Shown here: positions 22,494 to 35,011 of the stretch, one piece after another
Layout: every line of letters begins with the position of its first letter
Position numbering within the stretch: position 1 is the stretch's first letter
NCBI GenBank assembly: GCA_021186555.1
Contig: JAJKFL010000006.1
Location: 36,143,478-36,207,477, forward strand
Origin: Reticulitermes speratus
Lineage: Eukaryota > Arthropoda > Insecta > Blattodea > Rhinotermitidae
Direction of reading: 5' to 3'
DNA: 64,000 bases
Program-made: the position numbers and the translations under genes
The notes under the pieces: model-generated
The model's input: the letters and a program-made list of their open reading frames with translations, nothing else
Database searches by the model: none
Told to the model about the DNA's origin: nothing

Positions 22494-24289
22494 CTCCCTA
22501 TGCTGACAATACGTCCCGTTTTGAAAGAAACAGTACCGTTTTTTACCATGTGCCGGCCGTCCCGTCCTTTCAGTAAAAATGCCATTCTTTTCCCGTTTTT
22601 TATAAAAGCTTTAAAATATGCTTAAATATTGGTCAATCATAACCTATAATCAAGTTTGCATCAATGGATGCTATTGTAGGTATCAGTCATTCGTGTAATT
22701 TAATTTATATCCTATTCTTTATGAACATTCCCGCCACCACCCCCCCCCCCACCCCCCGTTTTTGTGTTAAGGAATTATGGTCAGCCTAACACTCCCCCAA
22801 GATGAATTAGAAGTAACGCAATACGTAACTGATACATTTATCTTACAGCCAGTAGCAGGCAGTAAGTACAATACACTGAAAAGACCAAAATTACAAATTA
22901 CAAAATGTTTCAGTTACTGCTCCCGGGATCAAGCACCCCATTGTATACTCTGATCAGTCAGTGTCCCATGTCAAGTATTGTTATACGAGGGTTTGCCATT
23001 CATCACCGACCTTCGTAAACATCTGGTCGCCTTTGGTCACAACTTAAGTACTACACAAAATCTGTGGTCTCTAGAATATAAAGTCGTACAAAGTCATACA
23101 TAAGTATTAGTTAAAACACTTATATAACTCACTCATTAGGCACATATCTTACTCGATACTAATCTTCATCAGTACCATCATGCTATGCTATGACACCAGA
23201 CATTATAGCTACGCTATAGTACAATTAATGAAGTTAAGCAATCATTGAACAACCTAACAAACACAGTAAAGCAAAAGGTAAAGGTAAAGCAATCCCATTA
23301 CAGGCCTTGACAGGCCCTTAGGGCTCCAGGAGATCGAGGCTCCCAGGTTTTTAGACAATCGGCACATGAAGGTGGTAAGGTTGTCAGCCCTACGCACCGG
23401 CCACCTTTACCCTCCAGGAAAGATTCCTGGTACTCATTTCTGTTAGAGGCTGAGTCGATCCCACGGCCATAGTGCGACCGAAACGATTATGTCAGTGAAA
23501 AATTCCAGTTACACTATCAGGAATCGAACCCGCGAAGTTCCGGTTTGTAGCGCAGTGCCTCAACAAACTGAGCCACCGCGACCCCAGCAACCACAGTGCT
23601 TACACGATAAATGAAAAAAGTAAAATATATTCTCTATAACTACTTACACTGTCACAAGGGTAACATCAGTTAATGTCTTATTAATCATAAAGTCAATCAG
23701 TTCTTCTTGTTATTACAGTGTAGGTTCTCGCACATTCATCATACTTATCATTACTTCAATACCTTCACACGTATTAAACGCAGTTTAATCACACTTAGCA
23801 GATGCACTGTATAATACACCAAACTATTCATTGTTTGTATTTCACTGAAATGATACATTACGTCCATTTTTCTTTTATATATATACAACTTAATAAATTG
23901 TCCATCATTTTTAACACAAGCACATCTACATTTACCAATTATTAATACACACACTCATAACATTCCTTCCTGTCTAGTTAAACTTATCTATCACAACACT
24001 GGTCCTAATTGCCTATACTTAAAATAAATTACAATCTTGATACAGATATATATAATTGATGATCATACGTCCTTTCAGTGTTGTTAATTAATATTCATAC
24101 TTACAGCATACATGCATACTCCTATTCTGACATGGTTTGTATAGTTTCGAATTCAGAATTTGGAATTTTCTCTGCCAAGCGTGTGGCACCAAGGATTCCC
24201 TACCTTCATTGTTTACCACTGCTATTCACTCACGTAGGTTTATAACCATCCGCTGATATCTCCTTAACTTGCAATTGACAATTCAAGGT
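22494..24289. other. Internal untranslated part of the LTR element
   Basis: Between the integrase tail and the 3' LTR there is no coding sequence. It includes a C-rich run near 22737-22757 and a nested SINE at 23275-23590. Confidence 0.6.
23275..23590 (-). mobile_element. tRNA-derived SINE nested in the LTR element
   Basis: On the minus strand the element opens near 23587 with GGGGTCGCGGTGGCTCAGTTTG, which contains an A box. The B box GGGTTCGATTCC lies at 23520-23531. The 3' end is a short repeat of the type CTTTACC (minus strand; AAAGGTAAAGGTAAAG on the plus strand near 23274-23290). It must be younger than the LTR element around it. Confidence 0.8.
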
Positions 24290-24295
24290 ACGGCT

Positions 24296-24799
24296 TCAAA
24301 GCCTTTTTTTAAATTCTCCCCTGATCTTGCATTGCGAATCCGACAGTGTATATGATGATGGGAGTATTAATTGCGATACGATGTGCGGTCCTTCGAAAAC
24401 GTGCATAAACTTAGCAGTTATTCCCTGTAGGGCGTCTGATCTTGGTTGGCATTTGACTAGAACCTTGTCGGCTAGTTTTATTTGTGAAGGCGTTAGATTC
24501 TCCTCTTCGCTTAACTTTTCTCGTAGCTGCAGTGATGTTACTGTCCTTTCATCTTCGTGGTTTTGTTCTTCTTCCGGCCGCTGACTCGCTTCATTCACCC
24601 CATCGTAGCTGTTTATCATTACATATGCACGCACTCCATAACTTGTATTAAATTTATTATTATCAATGTCGTCGTTATAGACGTAAATTTTCGTCCGTTT
24701 CGGCGCTCCATATATCCTGCAACCGTTTGCATACTTGTCTAAATTCTTCGACTTATCATCATCACTCGACTCGTCGCTGCGGTCGGCGATTACTCGCAT
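24296..24799 (-). pseudogene. Integrase C-terminal tail of the LTR element
   Basis: The frame ends with a stretch containing LTPSQIKLADKVLVKCQ and HVFEGPHIVSQ, the SH3-like tail found after the catalytic core of Gypsy-type integrases. Before it the sequence is rich in D, E and S and has no zinc finger or DD35E core. Only the tail of pol is left. Confidence 0.7.
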
Positions 24800-25093
24800 A
24801 TTGCTATAACAAGGATCATCAACTTTGTCTGCGGCCAGGAAGGTGTCTGTGGAATTCTCGCGCGAGGTTTCAAAAGTTGTAACTTTGTCTGTTTCTGTTG
24901 GTTCTGTTGCTTTACGGGTAGGAATATAACGTCACGGAATTTCGGTTCTTGAAATCAGGTCCTCAGTAATGACTGCCGCTATCTTTTCTTCACAAATAAA
25001 CTGGCGTTTATGAATGACACCATCTCTTTCAGTAGTAAAGTAGCCTTCCTTAAAGTTCATAACTAAGTTGCTAGACAAAAGATAATCAATTCC

Positions 25094-25405
25094 CTAAATC
25101 AGTGGTGCTACAATTTGAGCAGAAACTAAAAACACATGGTCAAACACGTTTTCCTGTATTGTTACTTCAAGCACTGCCTGTTTCTTAATTCTTCGGGTAA
25201 GGTTCCCAAAAGCACTGACCAAAACAGCGTCCTGTTTTGGCATTTCGAGACTCTCAACTCCGTTGGATATTAATTTATTATTTAACTCTTCAGTAATTAG
25301 CGACGTTTGCGATTCACAAACTAATATGGCGGCTCTTTCATGTTTGCCGATGTTGACCTTTACATGAGAGCATCTTTGTATGTTATTCTCATTTACAAAG
25401 AACAA
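25094..25405 (-). pseudogene. Retroviral-type protease remnant without its catalytic triad
   Basis: The frame has the fold signature of an aspartic protease (HVKVNIGKHERAAILV, then SLITEELNNKL, later VFLVSAQI). Where the D-T/S-G triad should stand it reads CESQ, so the catalytic aspartate is missing. A stop follows at the end of the frame, and related sequence continues downstream to about 24960. Confidence 0.65.
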
Positions 25406-25803
25406 ATGTACTATGTCATTTGGTTTCTGGACGTTGCGTTCAAGGCTCCTGAGTTCTAGGTTTTCTTTGGGTACTCCTAGCTAATTTTGATAGTATTTTG
25501 GTACGCCTGGGACATTATCTCTCACATCAAACCGCTTACGGCCCCTAAGCGAGTTCAGATTCGGTTAAAACCTTCTCCGTTGCTGTTGGTCTGCAGCGAT
25601 ACTGGTTGTGAGGTACGTCTAGCTGTTTCGTCCCGAGGCTCGAACTCATCCGCTCGTGGATCCAAACCTCGTCTTTCGAAATCGCGAGAACGATCGTTTT
25701 GTGTGTCTCTCCTTCTTCTCCCGCTGACGTTTCAGTTAATTCCTCTATAGGCACGTGGCCATCCTCCCATTCTTCCTTTTCTGTTAGACTGGCCTCCACA
25801 AGA

Positions 25804-27636
25804 TTAATTTATCTGACGCACCTGAACACCTGCTCGTCGCCTTACGTTATTTTGTTCTGCGGCTTGGCGATTTCGTGGCCCTTGGTTGTACTCCCGCCGG
25901 TCCGGTGGTGACCTGTTCATCCTGAAGTCAGGCTGGCTATCCCAAGCCTCCATCTTGCTCAAATAGTTTAGGGCTTCTTGAATATTCTTCAGGTTAAAAC
26001 CTACCATGTTTTTCTGTACATGAATAGGATAGTGCGAGACAAACGCGCTAATTAGGTCATCTTCGCTCATTGATGGCTGAACATTTAATGCAAAATTTGC
26101 ATACCTTAAGAAATGAGCTGTCATGGATTACCCTTCTGTCGGCTGTATTTGTCTTGGTAAAGGGCACATCTAATGCCAGACTGGTGCGGTTTACTCCAAA
26201 AATATATTAGTCAAATTTTCGCGAAATTGCTCATAGTCCTTTAAGTCATGGTAAACAGCTGATAACCAAGCCTTAGAATACGCGTCCCATATCGCGCGAG
26301 CTGTTAGCGGTAATTTCAATGAATATGGAATTTGTTTCAACTTGAAATATTCCTGCAATTCTCTCCAAAATTTCACCGCAAATTGCTTGTTACTATCAGA
26401 GAATGTCGGCAATACTAACTCCTTAATAGCTGCATCTGGCACACTAACCAGGTCAGAATGTACATTCACATTAGAATTAACCTGTACACTGTTTACATTC
26501 AAAAGATTTGTAGTGTTAGTGCATGATACATTACAATCGCTTACACATTGAGTACTGTGTTGCTCGATACCAGTAAATGTAGTGGTGGTTGGATCTATAT
26601 CTGCTATCCTTGCTTCAGTAGCTTGACCTACTTCAGCAACAACAGCTGACCGGTTACTTATTATACTGCCTTCTGCAATCTGGGCCTTCAACTTCGAAAT
26701 TTCTGAATTCATTATGTCATTGAGTTCCACAATCTTTACTTCAACTGTTCTAATATTATCATTGCATATTTTTATTTCCTCCCTCGCCTTAAACTGCAAC
26801 CTTTCCTTTTCAGTCGACATCTCCTTCCTGATCTTAGTTACTTCCTGCTTCATGACATCCAAACTACAATCAGTTTCAGCTTTATGCTCGTGAATTTCGG
26901 CAGTGAGCGCCTTTGTTCTAGCTTCTACCTCACGGGATATTGATTCTGTTTCATTTCTGATGTCAACAACAAGAGCATTCACTGTTTCGTTTGTACTACC
27001 CGATACACTCTGTACATGATTAGTAACCCTTTCGAGTTTTCTCTCAGTTTCATTTGCATGTTTCGGCCTCAATTGCTCAGTTACCCTATCAGAAAGTTTT
27101 CTCTCAGTTTCATCGCCTAAGCCTAAAATGCCTTGAGTCAAGTTACTAACTTCAGTTTGAATTTTAGATGTCAATTTCTCTATTAATTTGCATGTTTCGG
27201 CCTGATATCCCTCAGTTAGCCTATCAGAAAGTTTCCGATTTTCTTTCTTGAATTTTGCTGTTAAATTTGAAGTAATACTCTCAGCTAATTTGGAATTTTC
27301 ACTATAAATGTTCTCTGTTACTGTGATTATCTCTGCCTTTAAGCTACTTATGACATTAGACAGCAAATCTTGTAACTGCGTAGTTGACAAATTTATATTT
27401 TCGTCTGTACTGAATACAACTGATCTTTCTGTTATGCTTCTCTCCCCCACCTTATCTACGAATGTAACCGTCGATCCTTCCTGTTCGGTTTCTAGGCTAG
27501 TCACACTTTCGCCTAATTTATCGGAACTGGGTCCTTGACCCTCGAAATCCTCCTCGTTGTCTACACTAACTATGCTACGGCTTCTTAAAACTATCTCAGC
27601 CATATTCCTTGGTATGAATACAACATTCACACTCAC
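25804..27636 (-). pseudogene. gag-like ORF of the LTR element, broken
   Basis: The first part (27636-26191, 481 codons) is rich in heptad-like S/T/E/K residues, with repeated KLSDRVTE-type units suggesting a coiled coil. It ends in a conserved core (KFWRELQEYFKLKQIP). A frame change near 26195 and a stop near 26127 separate it from the second part (26124-25804), which holds YANFALNVQPSMSEDDLI and NYLSKMEAW and a basic tail. The likely start is the MAEIVL methionine near 27603 or the ORF start 33 bases before it. No CCHC knuckle was seen. Confidence 0.75.
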
Positions 27637-27656
27637 AAAACCTTTACATACTTAAC

Positions 27657-27906
27657 TCAATAAATTATACTGAGTGATGTGCAGGTTTGCTGGGCTTCGA
27701 CGTCGGCGTTTGCTGCTGTCGATGCTTGGGCTGCTCGTGGACACAACACACTCAGGTCCGTGTCGTCGTGGTACGTTTCTCTGGTTAGCCGGCCAGGACG
27801 GATGCTACTGCCAGTAGACCCGTCGTTCCGTGGTCCGGATTGCAATCGGTGTTTCGGCTGATTTTATCGATGTTGTCGCGCACCACGTTGCAGGCGTCAA
27901 ATTTGC
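27657..27906 (-). promoter_or_regulatory. Leader of the LTR element with primer-site-like sequence
   Basis: Directly after the 5' LTR (minus strand) comes GCAAATTTGACGCCTGCAACGTGG, shown here as two parts: GCAAATTT, then GACGCCTGCAACGTGG. The second part resembles Gypsy primer binding sites, which pair with a tRNA 3' end. The donor tRNA was not determined. Confidence 0.5.
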
Positions 27907-28395
27907 TGTAACCGCGCATCCATTCACTAACCACTAAAATTTTAACTTAGTTTGAGCGCCGGTAATTTACACAGGTCGTGTGGTTATGGCTGGAAGCGAG
28001 GCACCGACTGTCAACTCAGAATAGAGACGAGCTCCACACAGGGAAATTTCTCGTGTTTGATTCTTATCATGTCTAGCACCGAACTCCAAAAAAAGGTTTT
28101 CTTCTTTACTTCTTGAAATTCAAATACCGAAATTCCTGCGTACCGCAGATTGCCTCACGTCGCTGGGGAGATTTTGGTGACAAACGGGGAGAAAAGAAGT
28201 CTGCAGACCTTGTTGTAGCCAGATCTGATACTCGTATTGTTGTAATAATAAAAGGTGAAACCCAATCGAAAGCTTCTTCCTCGTATTTGTGGGTGCTAAG
28301 GAGGCCATCAATGATCGGCAACAATGCACAGTACCACACCTTTCATCTGGGAATGGCAGTCCTTGGATTCGAACTCAGGCTGCCCTGCTACAACA
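27907..28395 (-). repeat. 5' LTR
   Basis: 489 bp, closest in structure to the solo LTR at 52877-53366; both lack the 50-bp stretch found in the 3' LTR. Confidence 0.85.
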
Positions 28396-29720
28396 CTAAG
28401 TGTTAATAAAGTTGTGCAAACAGTGGATTACGTAACTCTTTAACTAAAATTAGAAATCAATGTAACTTATAAAGTAGTCATGACAAACAAAACTTCCAAA
28501 ACATCGGTATAGTGAAGTGTAGCGCACTTATGAAGTACAGACTAGGTCAGAAGAAACTCCGTGGATAATTGTGACTTACGAATATGACATACCGACTGCT
28601 CCATTTTGTAACACTGTTGTCAAGCAGCGATTGCTTACAATACGGAGAGGAAAGGCCATACTTTCGTAAATCACATTCTGGTGGTTTACAATAAAGGATA
28701 TGTCACTAAAGACAAACACAAGATATGATATTCCGACAATACTGAAAAGCACGCATAATTAACACAAACTTTTTCAACCTCCTTACAACACACATGTAAC
28801 TTAACGGATCTAAGGAAGCACTATTTAACTCCAGATTGAATCAATTCTGCTGCAATTTAATAAATAATTGGAGATATTTTCGTTTTCAACTTTTAATAGC
28901 AATCTCAGCCAAAGACACGTTAAGGTCAGGAGCTGGTGGCTTGTCTGTAAGTGTCTCATTCTGCCAAATATCTCTAACTCCACGATCATACACCAAACGA
29001 GAGAATAAATTATTCCAAATAACTTACTCAGAATACTGTAGTAATGTCCAAGAAATCGCCCTTCTTTTTTCCAAGTATGTTACACAGCATGAGCAATTCA
29101 TACATTATTACATGACTCTATAACGCTTTCTAATATTCTTGTTCTACTACGACACGGGGTGAAAAATACAGCGCGTCAAGCAAAACGTTTACAAGGGCAA
29201 TAACCAACGCCATGCCACCTATTGATAGGGTACCACGTGACGATTGGCAGAGTATAAACGGACTGGAGAGTGAAGAAAACTGAACGATATACAGCTGTCG
29301 TTAAGAATGGATGGAATTATACCTCCAGCCACATAAGACATAATGCTAAACTGCTTTATTCAACAAAGAAATATCTTCGCATTTATAACTTTATGGTTTT
29401 GAATATTAATCTGTAAGTAACACAAACTGACTTGCTCTACTTTTCTAGAACATGCAAGAACAGACTGAAACTAAACTATGTAAAGCTTCTCCACCTGCTT
29501 TCGACACGCACTTACTACTAAAACCAATTCGCTTTGTCCTTAATCAATATTTAAAGAAGTCATAGGAAAAGGTTTCAAGGCGCAGATCCAAACTGACTAG
29601 TCAGTAATATAGTGGCAGTTGACTGACAGAGACGTACAGTATAGAGTAGAGTTCATTGTGCGACCGACCGAAAAACATTCGTGACAGGCAAACAGTAACT
29701 TACAAGTGAAAAGCTTACAC
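28396..29720 (+). repeat. 5' flank of receptor B (pairs with 53367-54676)
   Basis: Sequence directly shared with the 5' flank of copy C, with small indels. A 95-codon frame at 28836-29120 is open in both copies (53790-54077 in C), but most base changes between them alter amino acids, so I do not call it a gene. The block ends at the start of exon 1. Confidence 0.8.
29233..29258 (+). promoter_or_regulatory. Candidate core promoter of receptor B
   Basis: An E-box-like CCACGTGAC (29233-29241) is followed by TATAAA (29253-29258), about 460 bases before the start codon. Both elements and their spacing are kept in copy C. No transcript data are available; this is an inference from motif and conservation. 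Confidence 0.4.
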
Positions 29721-30015
29721 ATGGAGCATACCAACTACAAAACCAAGCTTGTGTATCATTAAGTAATAATACACATCAGAGTCGTTTTAAGATACTTCTG
29801 TTTATATTTCGACTGGGCGGACTTCCAATAATGATGAAGTCTACATCAAAAATTAATACCCTATATAATGTGTTAATTGCAGTGTGCTTCTACTCTACTG
29901 CCGCGTGTCTCTTCATGGATACGTTTGTACATAGACGCCAGCTGGCTTACGCCATGAAGAAACTCCGGTTGTTTACTGGATGCGTAATAATCGCGTGGAT
30001 GCATATCAGTTTCAG
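29721..30015 (+). pseudogene. Receptor B exon 1, one-base deletion
   Basis: ATG at 29721, as in copy C. After AAGCTT a C present in copy C is missing, and the frame meets TAA at 29760-29762. Past the lesion the old frame is open and codes for TLYNVLIAVCFYSTAACLFM (TM1) and the start of TM2. Donor CAG|GTACGC. Confidence 0.85.
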
Positions 30016-30582
30016 GTACGCCGTATTAGGATATACATTCATGGAAATACGAGCTGTTCAATTATAATATAATGGGAAGTGATTAAATTTGAAGATATCT
30101 TACATCTTCTTTGAATGCTTGTGCAATCCGTCTAGAAATTAATTCACTTATAAAAAAAATGTCATATAAACTTAAATATGAAGGGCATCATATCATAGAT
30201 GTATACAAAATGTAAGTAGATTCCCGTAATACATTATTTACACAAACGGAATTTATATTTTCGGTGAATTTCAACATCATGAATGACATGAAAGCCTTTT
30301 TAAAAACCGGCAAAAGTAATTAATGAACGCCCAAAAATGAGGTCTAAATTCGAAAACACATCTGCTTGACTATGAACTTGTGAACCCTGGTAGCTGGTTA
30401 CGAAAGTGTCATTGGTTCAGCAAAGCTATTCTCCAGTTTAGGATGCTTTTATACTGTAAAAGTGTCGCAGTAAGTGAGCAAATTATAGTCACTTAACTGT
30501 ACAGAGTATAACAACTCAATGTTTCAGTGGTTTATCATGTAATTTATTGGTACATAATAATGCATATTTATTCCCATTCCAG

Positions 30583-30854
30583 TTACCGTAAACGTGACGT
30601 CGAACACTTGCTCGACTAACAGACTCCTTCACATGGGAAGAACTGCCGACCAAGATCCTGACACCGGATATTGACAAAGGCTGGATACATTCCGATGATC
30701 CAAAATCTTACCAAATACTCAGTGATGTTGTTGGTTGTGTTTCACATTATTCAGTGTGCCGTGCGTATGTGAGAGCAATGACATGGTGTTTAATAATTGG
30801 TATCCTTTCGATGCATCAGGGAGCCCAGCATTTGAAATTGCGTATTTAACACAG
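30583..30854 (+). pseudogene. Receptor B exon 2, several indels
   Basis: Acceptor CATTCCAG, donor CAG|GTAATG. It is 272 bases against 277 in copy C. In the frame set by exon 1 it reads YRKRDVEHLLD then TAA (30617-30619). Further indels lie near 30650 and 30765. Confidence 0.85.
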
Positions 30855-31673
30855 GTAATGTCAAGACTTCCATTTCTCAGATTTGGTTTATAATAATACT
30901 TTTAAGAAATCTCCAGTTCCAATTTTTAAGATTTTAAGTCGCGACATATACTACTTTTCTCTACCGAATACATTGAAAAGCAAGAGTCTTCGAAAAATAT
31001 TAATTTCGGAGAAAGGTGTACATAGGATACTCTTTGAATAATTTATTCCTAGATTCAATTGCATTAGAAGCCTCTTTAAACTCATCTCGCAAATTTAATA
31101 AAGAAATAATCCGTACTTTGCCCCAGTTTCTACTTGAAGTATGTACAGAATTAAGCTTTACTGTTTACGAAGCGGGTAGCAGTTTTCAAAGTCTTGAAAA
31201 AATTTATTTATTTCAAAGACATTTCCATATAACTTATTTACTGACAAATATCTGAAATATTTATAACATGAATTGCAATAGTTAAAGTGATTTGCTATTT
31301 ATCTTCATAGACACCAGTTCGCTGAAGTGTTATACAATACGTAGGTATGAAAATGCACAGAGAAACATTCGTCACTTGCAAGTCGCAGCTTATTGACATA
31401 TACTTGTCTCACTGCATGTTGAAAAGATATGTATTTATACTAAGATTTAAAAATATTACAACGGTTGTTCTTACAAAATTAAGGCGCTATTAACTTACAA
31501 ACCTGTAATATTTGCCTGTGTGATAACTTGTGTAATATATCGGGCGTAACTCACAAACTCTAATGCACATTTGATGAACGTTTTTATATCCTCTTTCACA
31601 ATTATTACATGACTACAATTTGTAGCGTCTGTGGTTCTAACACTATTTAACATATTTAGTATGTGCACATATA

Positions 31674-31698
31674 TATATAGAGAGAGGGAGAGAGAGAT
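31674..31698. repeat. (AT)n(GA)n microsatellite in intron 2
   Basis: Short AT and AGAG runs. The C copy (about 56602-56642) is longer and pure GA in part, so the length differs between paralogs. Confidence 0.75.
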
Positions 31699-32719
31699 AC
31701 ATATTTCTACTTCGTAAATTTTAATACTGGATCCATTCGTTATGAAACATATCAACGACAAAAACCATTAAACAGACGCTATCGAAACGCGTTGATTTCT
31801 CTTACTTAAAGTAATTTGGAACTATGTTATTTCAACTTCGACTTACCCGTAGAAATGTAGACGTAGCCACTTCACAACAGCTTCATTCTTCGTTTAAGGA
31901 AAGCAACAGAAATATTCAAACTGCACTATACTAAACTGTACTAAAACTGAACCAAAAAAAGGGGTGGCACTGCCCACATCAGGTTTCTATAGCATGCCGG
32001 TAGATCACGGACAATGTTAACGATCGGCATTGCCTAAATCAAATAGTGCAATAAACTTTGACCATTATTGACATAAACCCGTTTACCGATTGTACACAAC
32101 AGTAAACAAATAAAATACCGAATTAGGTATACCGTAAAGCGTTCAAAATACAGAAATATACTGGAAAAATGACCTTTTTAATTTAGGTTTCAAGAACATT
32201 CACAATCATTTGAACACGGTAAAAACAACCCAAAAGTTTCAAACAACCTTTTAGAAAATTGACTATCTACGGGCACTATTAATAAAGCCATGGAAGTATC
32301 GCATACTAATAAGATGGGCGCTTCAATACTAACAAAAATTCTATATTTGTTTTGAAAAGGCAAAAAATAACCGCATAGACGACAAAAACGCCGCAAGAGC
32401 AACGCCTCTTTTTGACATATTGATTCTAAATAGTTCATAGACACGACGCTTTTATGTTTTGCGTATCTGTAAACAGGTATGGTACATAAGTTCTAATTTT
32501 ACGTGTGTGTGGGTATGGTAGACATAGTAAAAGAAACACTACATATACATAAATTATAAATGTAAATATAAAGTAGTGAACAAATTTATTCACAACTAAA
32601 TGCATGATTATTTTAAATGATCCTATTTTTTCGGCTCTCTATCTATATAATGACAATAATATACACAAATACTTTATCATTTATATTTGACAACATATAT
32701 AGCACGGTGTACATGTCTT

Positions 32720-32830
32720 CAACGCTTGTAGCTCTGTGAAGATGGCTGCGGTTTGCAGCTGAAACATGTAGAAGAATTTAAAACAATTTTGCCATTAGTT
32801 GGAAATAAACTTGTTTGTATAAGACAATTG
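32720..32830 (+). mobile_element. Repeat end with 'GAAGATGG...GAAACATGT' motif
   Basis: The stretch holds GTGAAGATGGCTGCGG followed by CAGCTGAAACATGTAG. The inner parts can pair (GGCTGC with GCAGC). It is the sense-strand equivalent of the motif at 8654 and 9254, but the core C is changed to G. The same repeat is at about 57660-57780 in copy C, so it is older than the duplication. Confidence 0.45.
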
Positions 32831-33309
32831 CACAGAGAATATACAATATTAATTATAAAATTGAACATGTTGTTCCCAACAATTAGACGTTAAATATAAT
32901 TTGGCATTTTCGTTTACAGGTTACTGAATCCCACATATAAACTTAAATATTTCATAGGTTATAACATCACCGTAAAATCAAAACTAATGGAAAATGACTT
33001 AAGTAGATATAACTAATAAATATCACGATTTGCGATAAATTTTAAGTGAAACAATTTTCAGAAAAATATAATAATTCTAATCTTAAGCATCTATAATTTC
33101 TACGACGTTACACAACCCATACATTTGTACCTTAATTATAGAATACAAACAACTAAAGAAAACAAACTTTACGTCAAAGTTTAATCAAGATAAATTTTAA
33201 AATTTTAAAAACCTATGAGAGACGGAATGTAAGATTTCGCACAAAAAAGTTAGTTTCCCTAGAACAAGCCATGAAAGACTAGAGGAGGGGTAAATGTATA
33301 GCTCCTCAA

Positions 33310-33500
33310 TTTCCTTAACCTCGGTGACAGAAGGGGATATGCTGTCAACGACACGGCTCAGCCGCTTTACCTCCAGGAAAGAGATGCGGTACCCATTGTA
33401 TAGCAGGGTGGGTGGGAAATCCTATATCCCACCGGGTTTTGATCCACGGACCGTCCAGAACCGTAGCCAGTCGTTATGCCGACTAAGCTACCCTGGCCCC
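33310..33500 (-). mobile_element. tRNA-derived SINE in intron 2 of receptor B
   Basis: The minus strand starts near 33500 with GGGGCCAGGGTAGCTTAGTCGG, which holds an A box (TAGCTTAGTCGG, 33479-33490). A B-box-like GGATCAAAACCC lies at 33434-33445. Its inner part (TTTACCTCCAGGAAAGA on the plus strand) is shared with the SINE at 23275-23590. Copy C lacks the surrounding stretch of about 1.1 kb (32895-34060). Confidence 0.75.
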
Positions 33501-34557
33501 TACGTTTATGCAATATTTATGCCTTATTTTCGCTTGTAATAAAAGTTAACTTGGCCTGATGATGGTACACTTAGATCGAAATATGTAGCTTTCCGCTCCA
33601 TAATAACTTTGTGTTCAATTGCCATTTAACAGTCATTAAAAGAATATTACAAAGCATCGGGATATTATCTATTATATTAGTTAATATTGCATCTGTTATT
33701 ACTCTTATGCATACTAAAGAGCATCGCTGATTTTCAAATTAATTGATTATCCACCATTTAATAAAATTGTGACACAAGAACTATTCATACTACTGGAAAT
33801 TTTAAGATTTATCAGTCCCAAAGTCTACTAAGTTATATTATATATACTAAATAATGACCTACGTGATAAGAATAAAAAAAATTCAAAGCAGCTAAAATTG
33901 ATCTTGACATTGCACATTACCATCTGTCATGTATGCTATAGTTCCTTCTCCGGTATTACACGGTGAAACAGGGTAATTGGGTCCTAAAATTCAGGTGAAC
34001 ATACCGCATTCCTCCTCAGTTAACAGGAAATACAGGCATTATGCATTACCGAAACACTGACATCCACTTAACAGGCTACATGGTGTCATAAACCCCAAGA
34101 GCACAAATATATCAAATTTCACGAAAGTTAAAAATCCAGTTTCCTATCTGGATATACAATTTCAAAAATACGATAACATTGCATAATGCGTAATAGATAA
34201 TAAAATACTAATACATAAATGTATAGCTTTAAGCAGACAAACATAGAAGTAATATAAAAATAATTGATAAATTCAGTTCAAAATTTTGAAAAATATATGA
34301 GTAATTTATCAATGACTGGTATTAATCTGCAAATATTTACTAGTTTATGGGACATGGTAATGTTCAGAGCTGTGGAAAATGTAATAAAGTGAAAAAAGAG
34401 CAATTACACTTGTTTGGAATATATATAAAAAATATAAAATATTAATTCCTTTAAATAATATTTTGTTACCAGCTTGAAAGTGAAAATCAAGAACCATTTT
34501 CACACACTATAAAATCACCTCCTACATCAAAATAAGCAAAATCTTTGTCACACACAG

Positions 34558-34817
34558 GCCATTGTACACTCTTCATGGGATGTCTCATATCTGCGTACCC
34601 AAAGTGTACGCAACTCTAGTGTGTGTCGCCTGCAGTCAGCTGGAGAAGCTCAGAGCGACCATATTAGATATCGGACAGACACACACAATACAGCCTAGCT
34701 GTGGGGCTTGACTGATCAACAGGAGGGGGGCGGACAGACTCATGCCTCAGAGGAACAGTTCCGTCACATGCAGAAACAACTGAATAGCTGCATACTTCAT
34801 CACCAGGAGATAAAACG
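34558..34817 (+). pseudogene. Receptor B exon 3, three one-base deletions
   Basis: Acceptor CACACACAG, donor CG|GTGCGC. It is 260 bases against 263 in copy C. Bases are missing near 34565-34575, 34603 and 34707, so the frame is lost in between and regained at the end. Confidence 0.85.
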
Positions 34818-34912
34818 GTGCGCTTCCTAGTAAGAATTCTGATTCAACACCAATTTTGATTTTTGATGAAGGACATACGTATTTTTTACTTCAAACGTTT
34901 ATAATTTTCTAG

Positions 34913-35011
34913 GTATATGGAAGAGCTAGAGGAGACAATGAACCTTCCATTGTGTGGACTGCTGCTACTATTCTTATTAATACTGTGCTTTGACGCCTTC
35001 TCCGAGTCACG
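34913..35011 (+). pseudogene. Receptor B exon 4, one-base deletion near the donor
   Basis: Codes for YMEELEETMNLPLCGLLLLF and LLILCFDAFS in the expected frame. A base is missing in the last codons (TCCGAGTCACG against TCCGCCGTCACG in C). It keeps the cysteine codon TGT where copy C has TGA. Confidence 0.85.

Larger units (their letters stand above)
21952..28395 (-). mobile_element. Ty3/Gypsy-type LTR retrotransposon, internally deleted, minus strand
   Basis: Two direct LTRs (21952-22493 and 27907-28395) bound an internal region of 5.4 kb. On the minus strand each LTR begins TGTT and ends TTACA. A purine tract (AGGGAG) precedes the 3' LTR, and a primer-site-like GACGCCTGCAACGTGG follows the 5' LTR. 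Internally come a gag-like ORF, a protease remnant and the C-terminal tail of an integrase. Reverse transcriptase, RNase H and the integrase core are absent, so this copy cannot move alone. No target-site duplication is visible. The matching place in copy C holds only one LTR. Confidence 0.85.

Noticed and set aside
23520..23531. tRNA-like A and B boxes
   Set aside because: They belong to a SINE with a non-tRNA body; no cloverleaf can be drawn. The same holds for 1548-1558, 19896-19907 and 33434-33445.
28836..29123. 95-codon frame also open at 53790-54077
   Set aside because: Most base differences between the copies change amino acids, and no known domain or splice context is seen; probably kept only because the duplication is recent.
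32190..32444. 84-codon minus-strand frame also open at 57131-57385
   Set aside because: It lies in intron 2, has a mix of silent and replacement changes and no recognisable motif.
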